Source of the DNA: Planctomycetota bacterium
GTDB taxonomy: Bacteria > Planctomycetota > Planctomycetia > Gemmatales > Gemmataceae
Direction: 5' to 3'
Length of the DNA: 64,000 bases
Assembly (NCBI GenBank): GCA_016195405.1
Contig: JACPZP010000100.1
Location: 124,001-188,000 of the forward strand
Position numbers and translations under genes: made by a program. Of this stretch, positions 56,362 through 64,000 are shown piece by piece (the first letter of the stretch is position 1; each line of letters starts with the position of its first letter). The notes under the pieces are model-generated. The model was not told the origin of the DNA. It ran no database searches and saw only the letters and a program-made list of their open reading frames with translations.

Positions 56362-56442
56362 GCATGGATAATAATCGGCGAATCCCTTGTCGGCAATGCC
56401 GTCCGAGATTCTTGATGGATCGCAAGGCTTCCAATCTTCCAA

Positions 56443-58371
56443 TTAGACATCCAACTCTTCCGCCGCCAGCTGTGCCGCCGAATCCATAATAAACCGGTAG
56501 CGCGACGCCGGATCTTTGCCCAAGAGTTCCACAAACGTCTTGTCCGCTTCCAGGTTCGAATCAACCGCAACTTGCAGGAGCGTCCGTTTGCGCGGATCGA
56601 GCGTCGTCTCAGCCAGCGTCTTGGGCAACATCTCGCCCAGTCCTTTGAATCGCGTGATCTCCGGCTTCGCGTTGGCGCGCAGGTCGGCGAGGATGTCTTC
56701 CTTGTGAGCGTCGTCACGGGCCCAGAACGTTTCTTTGCCGACGTCAATGCGATAGAGCGGCGGCTGGGCGATATAGAGGTGTCCCTTGCGGATCAGCTCG
56801 GTCATGTGCCGGAAAAAGAACGTCAAGAGCAAGGTCGTGATGTGATGGCCGTCGGCGTCGGCGTCCATGAGCAGGATGATCTTGCCGTAGCGCAGGCCGC
56901 TGAGATTGAACCTATCGCCTGCGCTCGTGCCGATGGCGGTCACCATGTCTTGCAACTCTTGATTAGCCAGCACTTTACCAAGCGCCAAGCCTTCCGAGTT
57001 GAGGATCTTGCCGCGCAGGGGCAGCACTGCCTGGGTGATGTTGTTGCGGCCTTGCTTGGTCGAGCCGCCGGCCGAGTCGCCTTCGACGATGAATAGCTCC
57101 GACTCCTCCAGATCGGTCGATTTGCAATCGGCCAGCTTGCCCGGCAGATTGAGCCGGCGCTGCGTCACCGATTTTCGCTTGATCTCCTGGGCGGCCTCTC
57201 GCGACGCCAGCCGCGCCTTCGCCGCCAGCACGATCCGCCCCACAATCTGATCGGCGGCCGTCATGTTGGCATTGAGCCAGGCCTCCAGAGCCGGTCGGAC
57301 GAAGTTGTCGACCGTGGCCGCCATCTCGGGGTTGTTGAGCTTCTCCTTGGTCTGCCCCTGAAACATCGGCTCGCGCACGAAGATTGACAGAACGCCGACG
57401 ATGCCTTCGCGGATGTCCTCGGCCGAGATGGTGACGCCCTTGGCCTTGACCTCGTGCGTCTCCATGAAGTTGCGGATCGCCCTGACGATGCCGCCCTTGA
57501 AGCCGGTCTCGTGGGTGCCGCCGGCGATGGTGCGGATGCCGTTGACGTAGCTGCGGAAGCTCTCGTCGGTCGATTCGGTCCATTGCAGGGCCAGCTCCAT
57601 CTTGTCGGCGCCCTCTTTCTTGAGAAGGAACGGCGTCTCGTTCACCGGCGGCTTTTGGCTTTCGGAAACCAGGCGGGCGAGAAACTCCGGAATCCCGCCC
57701 GGATGGGTAAGGTCGAACGTCTCCTTGGTCGCCTCGTTTTTGAAGCTGATCGCCAGCCCGCTGTGGATATACGACATGTCCTCCAAATGCGACTTGATCC
57801 ACTCCGGGTCGAAGTGCGTCGTCTTGAAGATGTCCGGATCTGGCTCGAAGTAGATGACTGTGCCGTGTCCGCGGAAAGGCCCGACCTTTTCGAGCGCACT
57901 TGCCGTCTTGCCGCGCTTGAACGTCTGCTGCCACTCATGGCCGTCGCGGCGAATGTTGGCGACCAGCTTCTTCGAGAGCGCGTTCACGACCGATGAACCG
58001 ACGCCGTGCAGACCGCCGGAGTGGATATAGTTGCCGCCTTCGCCGAATTTGGCTCCGGAGTGCAGCGTCGTCAGAATCAGCTCCAACGCCGGCTTCTTGT
58101 ACTTGGGATGATTGTCGACCGGGATGCCGCGGCCATTGTCGGTCACCGTCACGGAATCGCCCGACTTATGCAGGACGACACTGATCGAGTCGGCGAATCC
58201 GTTGAGGTACTCATCGACCGCGTTATCGACGATTTCCCAAACCAGATGGTGCAGACCCTTCTTATCCGGATCGCCGATGTACATCGACGGCCGGCGCCTG
58301 ACCGGCTCGAGGCCTTCGAGGACGGAAATGTCTTTGGCGGTATAGGTGGCGGCGGCTGGCATGAAATCCAT
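56443..58371 (-). CDS. gyrB: DNA gyrase / topoisomerase IV subunit B
   Basis: A 642-residue type IIA topoisomerase ATPase subunit. Bergerat fold: VWEIVDNAVDEYL, VTDNGRGIPV, GGLHGVGSSVVNALS, and QTFKRGK. The TOPRIM domain holds EGDSAGGSTKQGRN and the metal site LMDADADGHH; QRRLNLPGKLADC precedes it. SSxxG GHKL residues are intact. At 642 residues it lacks the long insertion found in some GyrB, and resembles both short GyrB and ParE (PLRGKILNSEG). A start at 58362 would drop three residues. The partner gyrA is just upstream, separated by a Uma2 gene. Confidence 0.92.
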   Translation of the reverse strand: MDFMPAAATYTAKDISVLEGLEPVRRRPSMYIGDPDKKGLHHLVWEIVDNAVDEYLNGFADSISVVLHKSGDSVTVTDNGRGIPVDNHPKYKKPALELILTTLHSGAKFGEGGNYIHSGGLHGVGSSVVNALSKKLVANIRRDGHEWQQTFKRGKTASALEKVGPFRGHGTVIYFEPDPDIFKTTHFDPEWIKSHLEDMSYIHSGLAISFKNEATKETFDLTHPGGIPEFLARLVSESQKPPVNETPFLLKKEGADKMELALQWTESTDESFRSYVNGIRTIAGGTHETGFKGGIVRAIRNFMETHEVKAKGVTISAEDIREGIVGVLSIFVREPMFQGQTKEKLNNPEMAATVDNFVRPALEAWLNANMTAADQIVGRIVLAAKARLASREAAQEIKRKSVTQRRLNLPGKLADCKSTDLEESELFIVEGDSAGGSTKQGRNNITQAVLPLRGKILNSEGLALGKVLANQELQDMVTAIGTSAGDRFNLSGLRYGKIILLMDADADGHHITTLLLTFFFRHMTELIRKGHLYIAQPPLYRIDVGKETFWARDDAHKEDILADLRANAKPEITRFKGLGEMLPKTLAETTLDPRKRTLLQVAVDSNLEADKTFVELLGKDPASRYRFIMDSAAQLAAEELDV

Positions 58372-58427
58372 TCCTAAGAGTCAACAATCCATGCCTACGA
58401 TCGTGAATTCCGTTGCTGATTGAGTAA

Positions 58428-58985
58428 TCAAGCGAAGACTTCGTCCACAGCGATGCGCCAGCCCGGAACTGCCGGCTCAGCATCGGCGATTTGGCCACGA
58501 CGAAAGACGGCGGGGTGATCTGGATCAGTCTTTTTGTAGGCAGTAATCGTCGCCGCAATGGGGTCCACATCCCAAACGATCGTGGTCCCCGCAGCGAAGT
58601 ACTCCTCTCTTTTGGCGATGATCGCGGATTCGGCTGCGGCCGTGTAGTCGGACTCACTTCGAACCTCTGCCGCAAACGTAGGAGGACCGTTCACAAAGCG
58701 CATCAAATCAGATGGCAATGGTCCGTCATAATAAGAGGCGTCGGGGGAAAAGGACTCTCGCCCCGAAGGCATCTCGGGGACGGCAAACCCCATATTATCC
58801 GTGAATGCTTTACCTCTTTTTCTTTTTGCGACAAAGGCACGCAGGCTCACGTAGATATTGGCCGCAACTTCATTGGGTCGAATGCCAGTGGCCATATACT
58901 CCACGATCCTTCCGCCGATCAACTCGGCCTTTCCCTCGGTTCGATAAAGATCGTCCAGAGTCGCCCTTTGACTGACTGTTGACAT
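58428..58985 (-). CDS. Uma2-family (DUF820) putative endonuclease, copy 2
   Basis: The start ATG 58985 gives MSTVSQRATLDDLYRTEGK and 185 residues. Family marks: KAELIGGRIVEYMATG, SFSPDASYYDG, PTFAAEVRSESDY and IIAKREEYFAAGTTIVWDVDP. The SPDAS-x-V-type strand and EVRS strand carry the presumed metal ligands, followed by KREEYF with the expected Lys. It sits between gyrA (upstream) and gyrB (downstream) on the same strand, 57 nt before gyrB and 41 nt after gyrA, an insertion within an otherwise natural topoisomerase pair. It is quite different from copy 1. Confidence 0.88.
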   Translation of the reverse strand: MSTVSQRATLDDLYRTEGKAELIGGRIVEYMATGIRPNEVAANIYVSLRAFVAKRKRGKAFTDNMGFAVPEMPSGRESFSPDASYYDGPLPSDLMRFVNGPPTFAAEVRSESDYTAAAESAIIAKREEYFAAGTTIVWDVDPIAATITAYKKTDPDHPAVFRRGQIADAEPAVPGWRIAVDEVFA

Positions 58986-59025
58986 TGCTTTGTCCTCGCT
59001 CGAACAACAATAACGCTCTTCTATT

Positions 59026-61383
59026 CTAATCGAAAAGCAGGCGCCCGTTGCCATTCTGCCCGTTCTTCTTCCCCTCCAGCGCCTCCCAATCCACGAGTTG
59101 TATCGCCGGCGGGATCACGCGGACGAAGCTCGTTCGTTTCACCGCTTCCCAGCCTTTGCCGCCGCGCGAGGTCGTGTCGTGCCGGCCGGTGAATTCCATC
59201 GTGCGGTCGCCCGTCGTCACCACTTGTATCTGGTCGCTGGGCCGCACGATCAAGCCGCCGCCTAAACACACGTCGCCCTCCTCGAGCTTGATGCCGATCA
59301 CGCCTTTGCCGACGCCCGAGAGGATGTTGATTTCGTTGACCTCAAAGTGCAAGACGTGGCCTTCCTGCGACACCAGAAAGATGCTCTTTTCGTCGCCGAG
59401 CACGGTCGCCATCACCGCGCGGTCGCCGTCGTTGAGCTTCACGTAGCGACGGCCCAGCTTGTTCGACTCGGTGCGATACGGGGCCAACGGCGTTCGCAGC
59501 GTCATGCCTTGGGCGGTGACCACCAAGAGATACGGGCCGGCCGGATCGTGTTTCGTCTCGGGCCTAGTCTCGGCAGGGGTGAAGCGCTCATCCGTGGTGA
59601 CGGCGGCGATGAGCTTCGCCTGCTCGCCAAGCTTGAAGAACTTCGCCACCGGCTCGCCGTAGCCGGAGCTGGCCGGCACCTCGTTGATGCGCATGGTGCA
59701 AGCGGCGCCGTCGTCGGCGAAGAAAATGACGTGGTCAAGCGTGCTGCCGGGCGCGACGGCGATGACCTCGTCCCCTTCGCGCACCCGCGTCCCCTCGACC
59801 GACGCCAGCCGGCCGACGCGCTTGATCCAACCGTCGCGGGTCAGCACCACGTTGGAGTTTTCTTTGACAATGTAGGCTTCGGGGTCGAATTCCGGCGTCT
59901 CTTCGCCTGAGCTGATCTTGGTCCGCCGTCGGCCGCCGTATTTTTCGCCAATTTCGGCCAGCTCCTTTTTGACCACGCCCCAAAGCTTACGCGTCGAACT
60001 GAGGATGTCTTCGATCTCCTCCGCTTGCTTCTTCTTCTCGCGCAATTCGTCGAGTATCTTGCGGATTTCCATCTGGGCGATGCGGTAAAGCTGCGCGTCG
60101 AGGATTGCCGTCGTCTGCTCCTCATCCAAATCGAACGCTTTCATCAGCTTCTCGGCGGCGTCGCTTTTTCCTTGGCTTTCGCGGATGATCTTGATCGCCT
60201 TGTCGAGGGAATTGAAGACGATCTTGAAGCCCTGAAGAATGTGGATGCGCCGCTTGAGCTGCTCCAGCTCGTACTCGAAGCGCTCGCGAACCGTCTCCAG
60301 GCGGAAGTCGAGGAAGTGACGAAGGATTTCTTGCAGACTGAGGCGGGCGGGCTTCGGCTTGCCGTCGGCGTCGGGCACGAGGCAGGTCATGTTGACCGGA
60401 AAGTTCTGCTGGCAAGCCGTGTGCTTGTAGAGATACGCCATCACCATTTCGGCATCGGCGTCCTGCTTGATGTCGAGCGCGATCCGCAGACCGACCTTGT
60501 CGTTCGATTCGTTGGTGAGCCCGGTGAGCTGCGGCAGCTTTTTGAGTTCGATGATCTCGCCGATTTCGCCTTCGAGCGCGCCTTTGTTGACCGCGTAAGG
60601 TATCGACGTGATGATGACCTGCTTCTTGCGTGCCGACTCCTCGACTTCCCACTCCGCTTGCACGCGGATGCTGCCTTGCCCATCCTCGTAGATCTTGCGC
60701 AGCGTTCGCCGATCGGTGACGACCTTGCCGCCCAGGGGAAAGTCGGGCCCCTTCAGCCGATCGAGAAGCTGGGCCGTGCTGGCGTCGCGGTTGTCGATGA
60801 GATGGATCGCCGCCTGCACCACGTCGCCCAAGTTGTGCGGCGGCATGTTGGTGGCCATGCCGACCGCGATGCCGGAGGAGCCGTTAACCAGTACATTTGG
60901 AAACTGCGCCGGCAGCACGGTCGGCTCATCACGCGTGCCGTCGTAGGTGAGCCGCATCGGCACCGTCTTCTGCCGCAGCTCGGACATCAGATGTTCGGCA
61001 ATCGCGGTCAGCTTCGCTTCGGTGTAACGTTGGTGCGCTGGGGCATCGCCATCGACCGAGCCGAAGTTGCCGTGCCCATCCACCAACGGCTCACGCATGA
61101 TCCAGCTCTGCGACATGCGGACAAGAGCGTCGTATATCGCCATGTCGCCATGCGGGTGATATTTGCCCATGACCTCGCCGGTGATGCGGGCGCACTTGCT
61201 GGGCCGGCGGTCGGCGTGAAGCTGCAGCTCGTGGTGCATGCAGTAGAGGATGCGGCGCTGCACCGGCTTCAAGCCATCGCGCACGTCCGGCAACGCGCGC
61301 GAAGTGATGACCGAGAGGGCGTAAGTCAAATACCGGCGACGGGTTTCTTCAACAATCGAAGCGGGATGAATTGTTTCCGCCAT
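59026..61383 (-). CDS. gyrA: DNA gyrase / topoisomerase IV subunit A
   Basis: The start ATG 61383 gives MAETIHPASIVEETRRRYLTYAL and 785 residues. The winged-helix domain has LPDVRDGLKPVQRRIL, and the catalytic tyrosine is Y120 in AHQRYTEAKL. In the quinolone-determining segment HPHGDMAIYDALVRMSQ, methionine (M81) stands where E. coli GyrA has Ser83; the aspartate equivalent to D87 is present (D85). The tower and coiled coil follow, then a C-terminal beta-pinwheel with VIFFADDGAACTM and GKSIFLVSQEGH-type blades. A GyrA-box-like TSRGGKG is found near the C-terminus instead of the canonical QRRGGKG at blade 1. Whether it is gyrase or topo IV is therefore unsettled. Confidence 0.92.
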   Translation of the reverse strand: MAETIHPASIVEETRRRYLTYALSVITSRALPDVRDGLKPVQRRILYCMHHELQLHADRRPSKCARITGEVMGKYHPHGDMAIYDALVRMSQSWIMREPLVDGHGNFGSVDGDAPAHQRYTEAKLTAIAEHLMSELRQKTVPMRLTYDGTRDEPTVLPAQFPNVLVNGSSGIAVGMATNMPPHNLGDVVQAAIHLIDNRDASTAQLLDRLKGPDFPLGGKVVTDRRTLRKIYEDGQGSIRVQAEWEVEESARKKQVIITSIPYAVNKGALEGEIGEIIELKKLPQLTGLTNESNDKVGLRIALDIKQDADAEMVMAYLYKHTACQQNFPVNMTCLVPDADGKPKPARLSLQEILRHFLDFRLETVRERFEYELEQLKRRIHILQGFKIVFNSLDKAIKIIRESQGKSDAAEKLMKAFDLDEEQTTAILDAQLYRIAQMEIRKILDELREKKKQAEEIEDILSSTRKLWGVVKKELAEIGEKYGGRRRTKISSGEETPEFDPEAYIVKENSNVVLTRDGWIKRVGRLASVEGTRVREGDEVIAVAPGSTLDHVIFFADDGAACTMRINEVPASSGYGEPVAKFFKLGEQAKLIAAVTTDERFTPAETRPETKHDPAGPYLLVVTAQGMTLRTPLAPYRTESNKLGRRYVKLNDGDRAVMATVLGDEKSIFLVSQEGHVLHFEVNEINILSGVGKGVIGIKLEEGDVCLGGGLIVRPSDQIQVVTTGDRTMEFTGRHDTTSRGGKGWEAVKRTSFVRVIPPAIQLVDWEALEGKKNGQNGNGRLLFD

Positions 61384-61697
61384 CAAACGAACTCCGACGG
61401 ACATCCTGTCGAGGACTTCCTGTCAATGAGAAGGGAATTATACAAAAGGGCCGGATGGGGCTGAAAGGTTGGTCTTTCCGTGTGTGGGGGTATGTGAGTG
61501 TGGCACCGTGGCGCCGAGGTCAACAATTATCCGTAAGTAACATGTGGCTAAGGTGTTAAGCAGAGGACCTCAGCGCCAAACTGCTTGGCGCCGATGGCGC
61601 CGTCATGTCGCACCAAGGCGGTCGTGGAGAGCCACGCATTCATTGCCCGCGAAGTGTGGCCGGGGCTGAGCTTTGCGAAGCCCCGGCCTCCCATCGG
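61384..61697. other. 314-nt intergenic region upstream of gyrA
   Basis: No gene was recognised. It has a hairpin at 61658-61688 (GGCCGGGGCT/AGCCCCGGCC) just past the M32 peptidase stop, and must contain the gyrA promoter on the minus strand. Short inverted repeats of GGCGCC occur near 61510-61605. Confidence 0.6.
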
Positions 61698-63203
61698 CTA
61701 TCTGATCTCATACAACTCGGCGTACTTCTGGCGCAAATACTTCAGCAGCGGCCCGTGGCTCAAAGGCCGCCCCGTGATGCGCCGGCACAATTCGCGCGGC
61801 CGGTACTTCTGGCCGCGGCGATGCACGTTGTCGTTGAGCCAGGTTTTCAGCCCGGCGAAATCGCCGCGCCGGAAATCGTCATCCAAATTGCCCAGGTCCT
61901 TTCGCGCTTGCTCCATCAATTGTGCCGCGTAGAGATTGCCTAGCGTATACGTTGGAAAATAGCCGAGCCCGCCCATGCTCCAATGGATGTCTTGCAAGCA
62001 TCCTTGGGCATCGGAAGGCGGCGTCAATTCGAAGGACTGGCGGAACTTCTCGTTCCAAGCGCCCGGCACGTCGCGCGGGTTGAGGTCGCCGCGGATCAGC
62101 GCCTGCTCCAGCTCAAACCGCACGATAATGTGCATGTTGTAGTTCGCCTCATCCGCTTCCACACGGATGAAGGAGCGCTCGACGTTGTTGATGGCGAACA
62201 GCCAATCGTCGAGCGACACGTCATCCATCGTGCCGGGGAAGGACTGCTTAAGGCGGGGGAAGAAGTGCTCCCAGAACGGCCGCCCGCGTCCCACCTGGTT
62301 CTCCCAGAGCCGCGATTGCGATTCGTGAATGCCGAGCGACACCGCGCTGCCCATCGGCGTGCCGAAATGGTCGGCATCAAGGCCCTGGTCGTAGATGCCG
62401 TGGCCCGCTTCGTGGAGGATACCGAAGAATCCTTGGTTGAATTCGCGCGGGTGAAAGCGCGTGGTCAGCCGGCAATCTCCTGGGCCGATGCCGCTGCAGA
62501 AGGGATGCACGGTGGTGTCGAGCCGTCCTGAGGTGAAGTCGAAGCCGATCGCCGCCGCCGCCGATTGCCCGAACAAATGCTGGCGATCGAGCGCGTAATC
62601 GCGACTTAGAATGTCCTTGCGAGGTTTCTTCTTCGCCGAAGTTACCTCTTGCACCAGCGGCACGAGATCCTTGCGCAGTTCGGCGAAGACCTTCGTGATT
62701 TCCGAGGCCGTCGCGCCCGGCTCGTATTCGTCCAAGAGCGCGTCATACGGCGATTCTTTGAAGCCGATGGCCTGCGCCTCCTGGCGTTTGAGGTGCACGA
62801 CCTTTTCCAGCCACGGAGCGAAGGCCGCGAAGTCGTTGTCCTTGCGAGCCTCTTGCCAGACATTCTGGGCGCGCGTGGTGACGCGCGCCAATTCCTCAAC
62901 GAGCGACTCCGGCAGCTTGACGGCCCTATCGTAAACCCGGCGGATTTCGCGAATGTTGACGGCTTGTACCGATTCGTCGTCCTTGACCAAAGGCGATTGC
63001 TCCAGCTTGATGAGTAGCTCACCGATGCGGCGGTCGGTGAGCTTCTGATGGCACAATTTCGCGAGAAGCGCCATCTGCTCGGCTCGATGCGCGGAGCCCC
63101 TAGGCGGCATGTAGGTGCGTTCGTCCCAACCGACCAAGCCGCCGATCGATTCGAGGAGCCGGGTTTCTTTGAAGCGTTGAATCAACTCGTCGTAGGCTTC
63201 CAC
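61698..63203 (-). CDS. Carboxypeptidase Taq (M32 family)
   Basis: A 501-residue cytosolic zinc carboxypeptidase. The start is GTG 63203, 6 nt after GGAGAG, giving MEAYDELIQRFKETRLLES. The HEXXH motif is ILHEAGHGIYDQGL, with IHESQSRLWENQ in the position of the third ligand; both are typical of M32. VHPFCSGIGPGDCRLTTRF matches the conserved HPF...DxRxTTRY block, and RVEADEANYNMHIIVRFELE is also diagnostic. Length about 500 is normal. It removes C-terminal residues with broad specificity. No operon partner. Confidence 0.95.
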   Translation of the reverse strand: MEAYDELIQRFKETRLLESIGGLVGWDERTYMPPRGSAHRAEQMALLAKLCHQKLTDRRIGELLIKLEQSPLVKDDESVQAVNIREIRRVYDRAVKLPESLVEELARVTTRAQNVWQEARKDNDFAAFAPWLEKVVHLKRQEAQAIGFKESPYDALLDEYEPGATASEITKVFAELRKDLVPLVQEVTSAKKKPRKDILSRDYALDRQHLFGQSAAAAIGFDFTSGRLDTTVHPFCSGIGPGDCRLTTRFHPREFNQGFFGILHEAGHGIYDQGLDADHFGTPMGSAVSLGIHESQSRLWENQVGRGRPFWEHFFPRLKQSFPGTMDDVSLDDWLFAINNVERSFIRVEADEANYNMHIIVRFELEQALIRGDLNPRDVPGAWNEKFRQSFELTPPSDAQGCLQDIHWSMGGLGYFPTYTLGNLYAAQLMEQARKDLGNLDDDFRRGDFAGLKTWLNDNVHRRGQKYRPRELCRRITGRPLSHGPLLKYLRQKYAELYEIR

Positions 63204-63230
63204 GTAGAACTCTCCGATGTGTGTGAATTT

Positions 63231-63366
63231 GGAGTGCGGTGATTAATCACCGCTTTAGGATTTTCGGATCTTGGGGGCTTAGTCGTCGAGCGTCCTCGAT
63301 TTTAAGGCCCGTTTCGCTGCGCACGCGGCTCAAAAATCCTAAAGCGGGCACCAGTTCCCGCACTCC
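63231..63366. repeat. Long imperfect palindrome with internal perfect palindrome
   Basis: Arms 63231-63264 and 63333-63366 share GGAGTGCGG ... CCGCTTTAGGATTTT in inverted orientation. Inside the left arm GCGGTGATTAATCACCGC (63236-63253) is a perfect 18-nt palindrome. It lies between the M32 start and the acyltransferase stop, on the minus strand; the arms may form a large cruciform. Confidence 0.8.
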
Positions 63367-63379
63367 ATATCCAAAAAAT

Positions 63380-64000
63380 CTAATGCGTGGCAACGTCGAT
63401 GGTGTCATCATGCTTGCGGACCGACTCAGCCAAGACGCGAAGCCGTTCGCGCAAATCCTCCAGCGTACTGTCGCCGTTCATGACTTCGCCGAAGACGACG
63501 CGAATGCGCGGTTTGCGTTCGCCTTGGTCGATGGCGCCGCAGAAGACCGGAACCAGAGGCGCTTGCCCGCGAAACTCGTCGAAAAGTTTCGCCAGCTCCG
63601 GCGTCACTTGGCCGTCGATCCCCAAGGCAAGCATGTTCCCTTGGGAGAAGGCGGCGCGGGCCCGATCTTCCGCGGTTTCCAACCCGCTGCTGGCGGAAAG
63701 CAAGACTAGGCTTGAGCGTCGCGCCAACGAACTCAGGATGGACCAGTCGCCGTCGCAGGCCGGATCGGTCAAGACGACCGTGGTGTAGCGGTCCGTCGCC
63801 GAGATCAGTTGCAGGCTGTTTTCCAGGCGGTCGCAATTGGAGGCCAATAAGACCGGGCCGCTCGTGGGAAGGTGCTGCATGCCGGTCGCCCGAAGCTTAA
63901 ACCGGCCAAGGCTGCGCGCCCAGAACAGGGTGCGAACCAGGAAGTCGGGCAACTTGCGGACCAAGAGAATGAGGATGCCCAGCGTCATCAGAGCGGCGCC
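63380..64000 (-). CDS. C-terminal part of an MFS/acyltransferase-type protein (5' end cut by window edge)
   Basis: The frame stays open to the right edge, so the start is missing. Visible: a hydrophobic end (LMTLGILILLVRKLPDFLVR) like the last helix of a transporter, then an acyltransferase-like domain. It aligns with PlsC proteins by LPTSGPVLLASN, GNMLALGIDGQ and PLVPVFCGAIDQGERKPRIRVVFGEVM. The first PlsC motif, normally NHxxxxD, is here NCDRLEN, so both catalytic residues appear replaced. The combination recalls lysophospholipid transporter-acyltransferase fusions (LplT-Aas). It may be an inactive or altered acyltransferase. Confidence 0.7.
   Translation of the reverse strand, partial: GAALMTLGILILLVRKLPDFLVRTLFWARSLGRFKLRATGMQHLPTSGPVLLASNCDRLENSLQLISATDRYTTVVLTDPACDGDWSILSSLARRSSLVLLSASSGLETAEDRARAAFSQGNMLALGIDGQVTPELAKLFDEFRGQAPLVPVFCGAIDQGERKPRIRVVFGEVMNGDSTLEDLRERLRVLAESVRKHDDTIDVATH

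Noticed and set aside
60025-61464. 479-residue open frame antisense to gyrA
   Set aside because: Stop-free antisense frames are expected opposite GC-rich genes; gyrA on the other strand is unambiguous.

Overview
This window reads like a chromosomal segment of a planctomycete, most plausibly from the Gemmatales/Pirellulales side. It is GC-rich and densely coded on both strands. The lineage call rests on gene families seen in the translations: a Tat-exported DUF1501 protein, a DUF1080 (3-keto-disaccharide hydrolase) protein, a ThuA-like protein, a very large VWA/TPR protein with a Gly-rich linker, a trypsin-like protease with an N-terminal CxxC...CxxC zinc finger and charged repeats, two Uma2 proteins, and many secreted proteins of unknown function. 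I see no rRNA, tRNA, CRISPR array or insertion-sequence transposase.

Layout. 1-10 kb: the end of a polytopic membrane protein, holA, an exported protein with twelve GND-x-Y repeats, hisI-hisG, a membrane TPR protein, an SDR and RNase D. 10-15 kb: a 1614-residue VWA protein. 15-20 kb: gmd-manA (GDP-mannose branch), a plsY-DUF4149 fusion, a coiled-coil membrane protein and a ThuA protein. 20-30 kb: HU with a clear promoter, an enoyl reductase-like MDR, a PH-domain protein, ilvE, usp, DUF1080, an S10 carboxypeptidase with a 12-bp repeat at its start, a B12-binding radical SAM protein, small membrane proteins and an AAA/DUF4143 ATPase.

30.5-34.3 kb (minus strand): the most interesting locus. It is a compact five-gene operon holding a JAMM/JAB protease, a 60-residue protein, an E2-like (UBC-fold) protein, an E1/ThiF-like protein and a 422-residue protein of unknown function, with 4- and 8-nt overlaps. 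This is a bacterial ubiquitin-type conjugation/deconjugation set with no recognisable di-glycine ubiquitin-like gene. Its E1 lacks the usual cysteine between its zinc ligands.

34-50 kb: mmuM, a CBS protein, an HSD10-like SDR, two TM-propeller-TM paralogues, DUF1501, a D-cysteine desulfhydrase-like enzyme, an STN-domain exported protein, a cupin, dcd, acnA (with an in-frame repeat insertion), a BCS1-like AAA ATPase and a Tyr/Pro-rich exported protein. 50-64 kb: the PA-clan protease, an exported unknown protein, an SMI1/KNR4-like protein, gyrB and gyrA interleaved with two Uma2 genes, an M32 carboxypeptidase and the end of an MFS/acyltransferase-type protein.

A second theme is short palindromic repeats. 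At least seven sequence types sit at gene 3' ends and between genes. Some share a fixed 11-nt loop on different stems, and two types are inserted in frame inside conserved enzymes (RNase D and aconitase).
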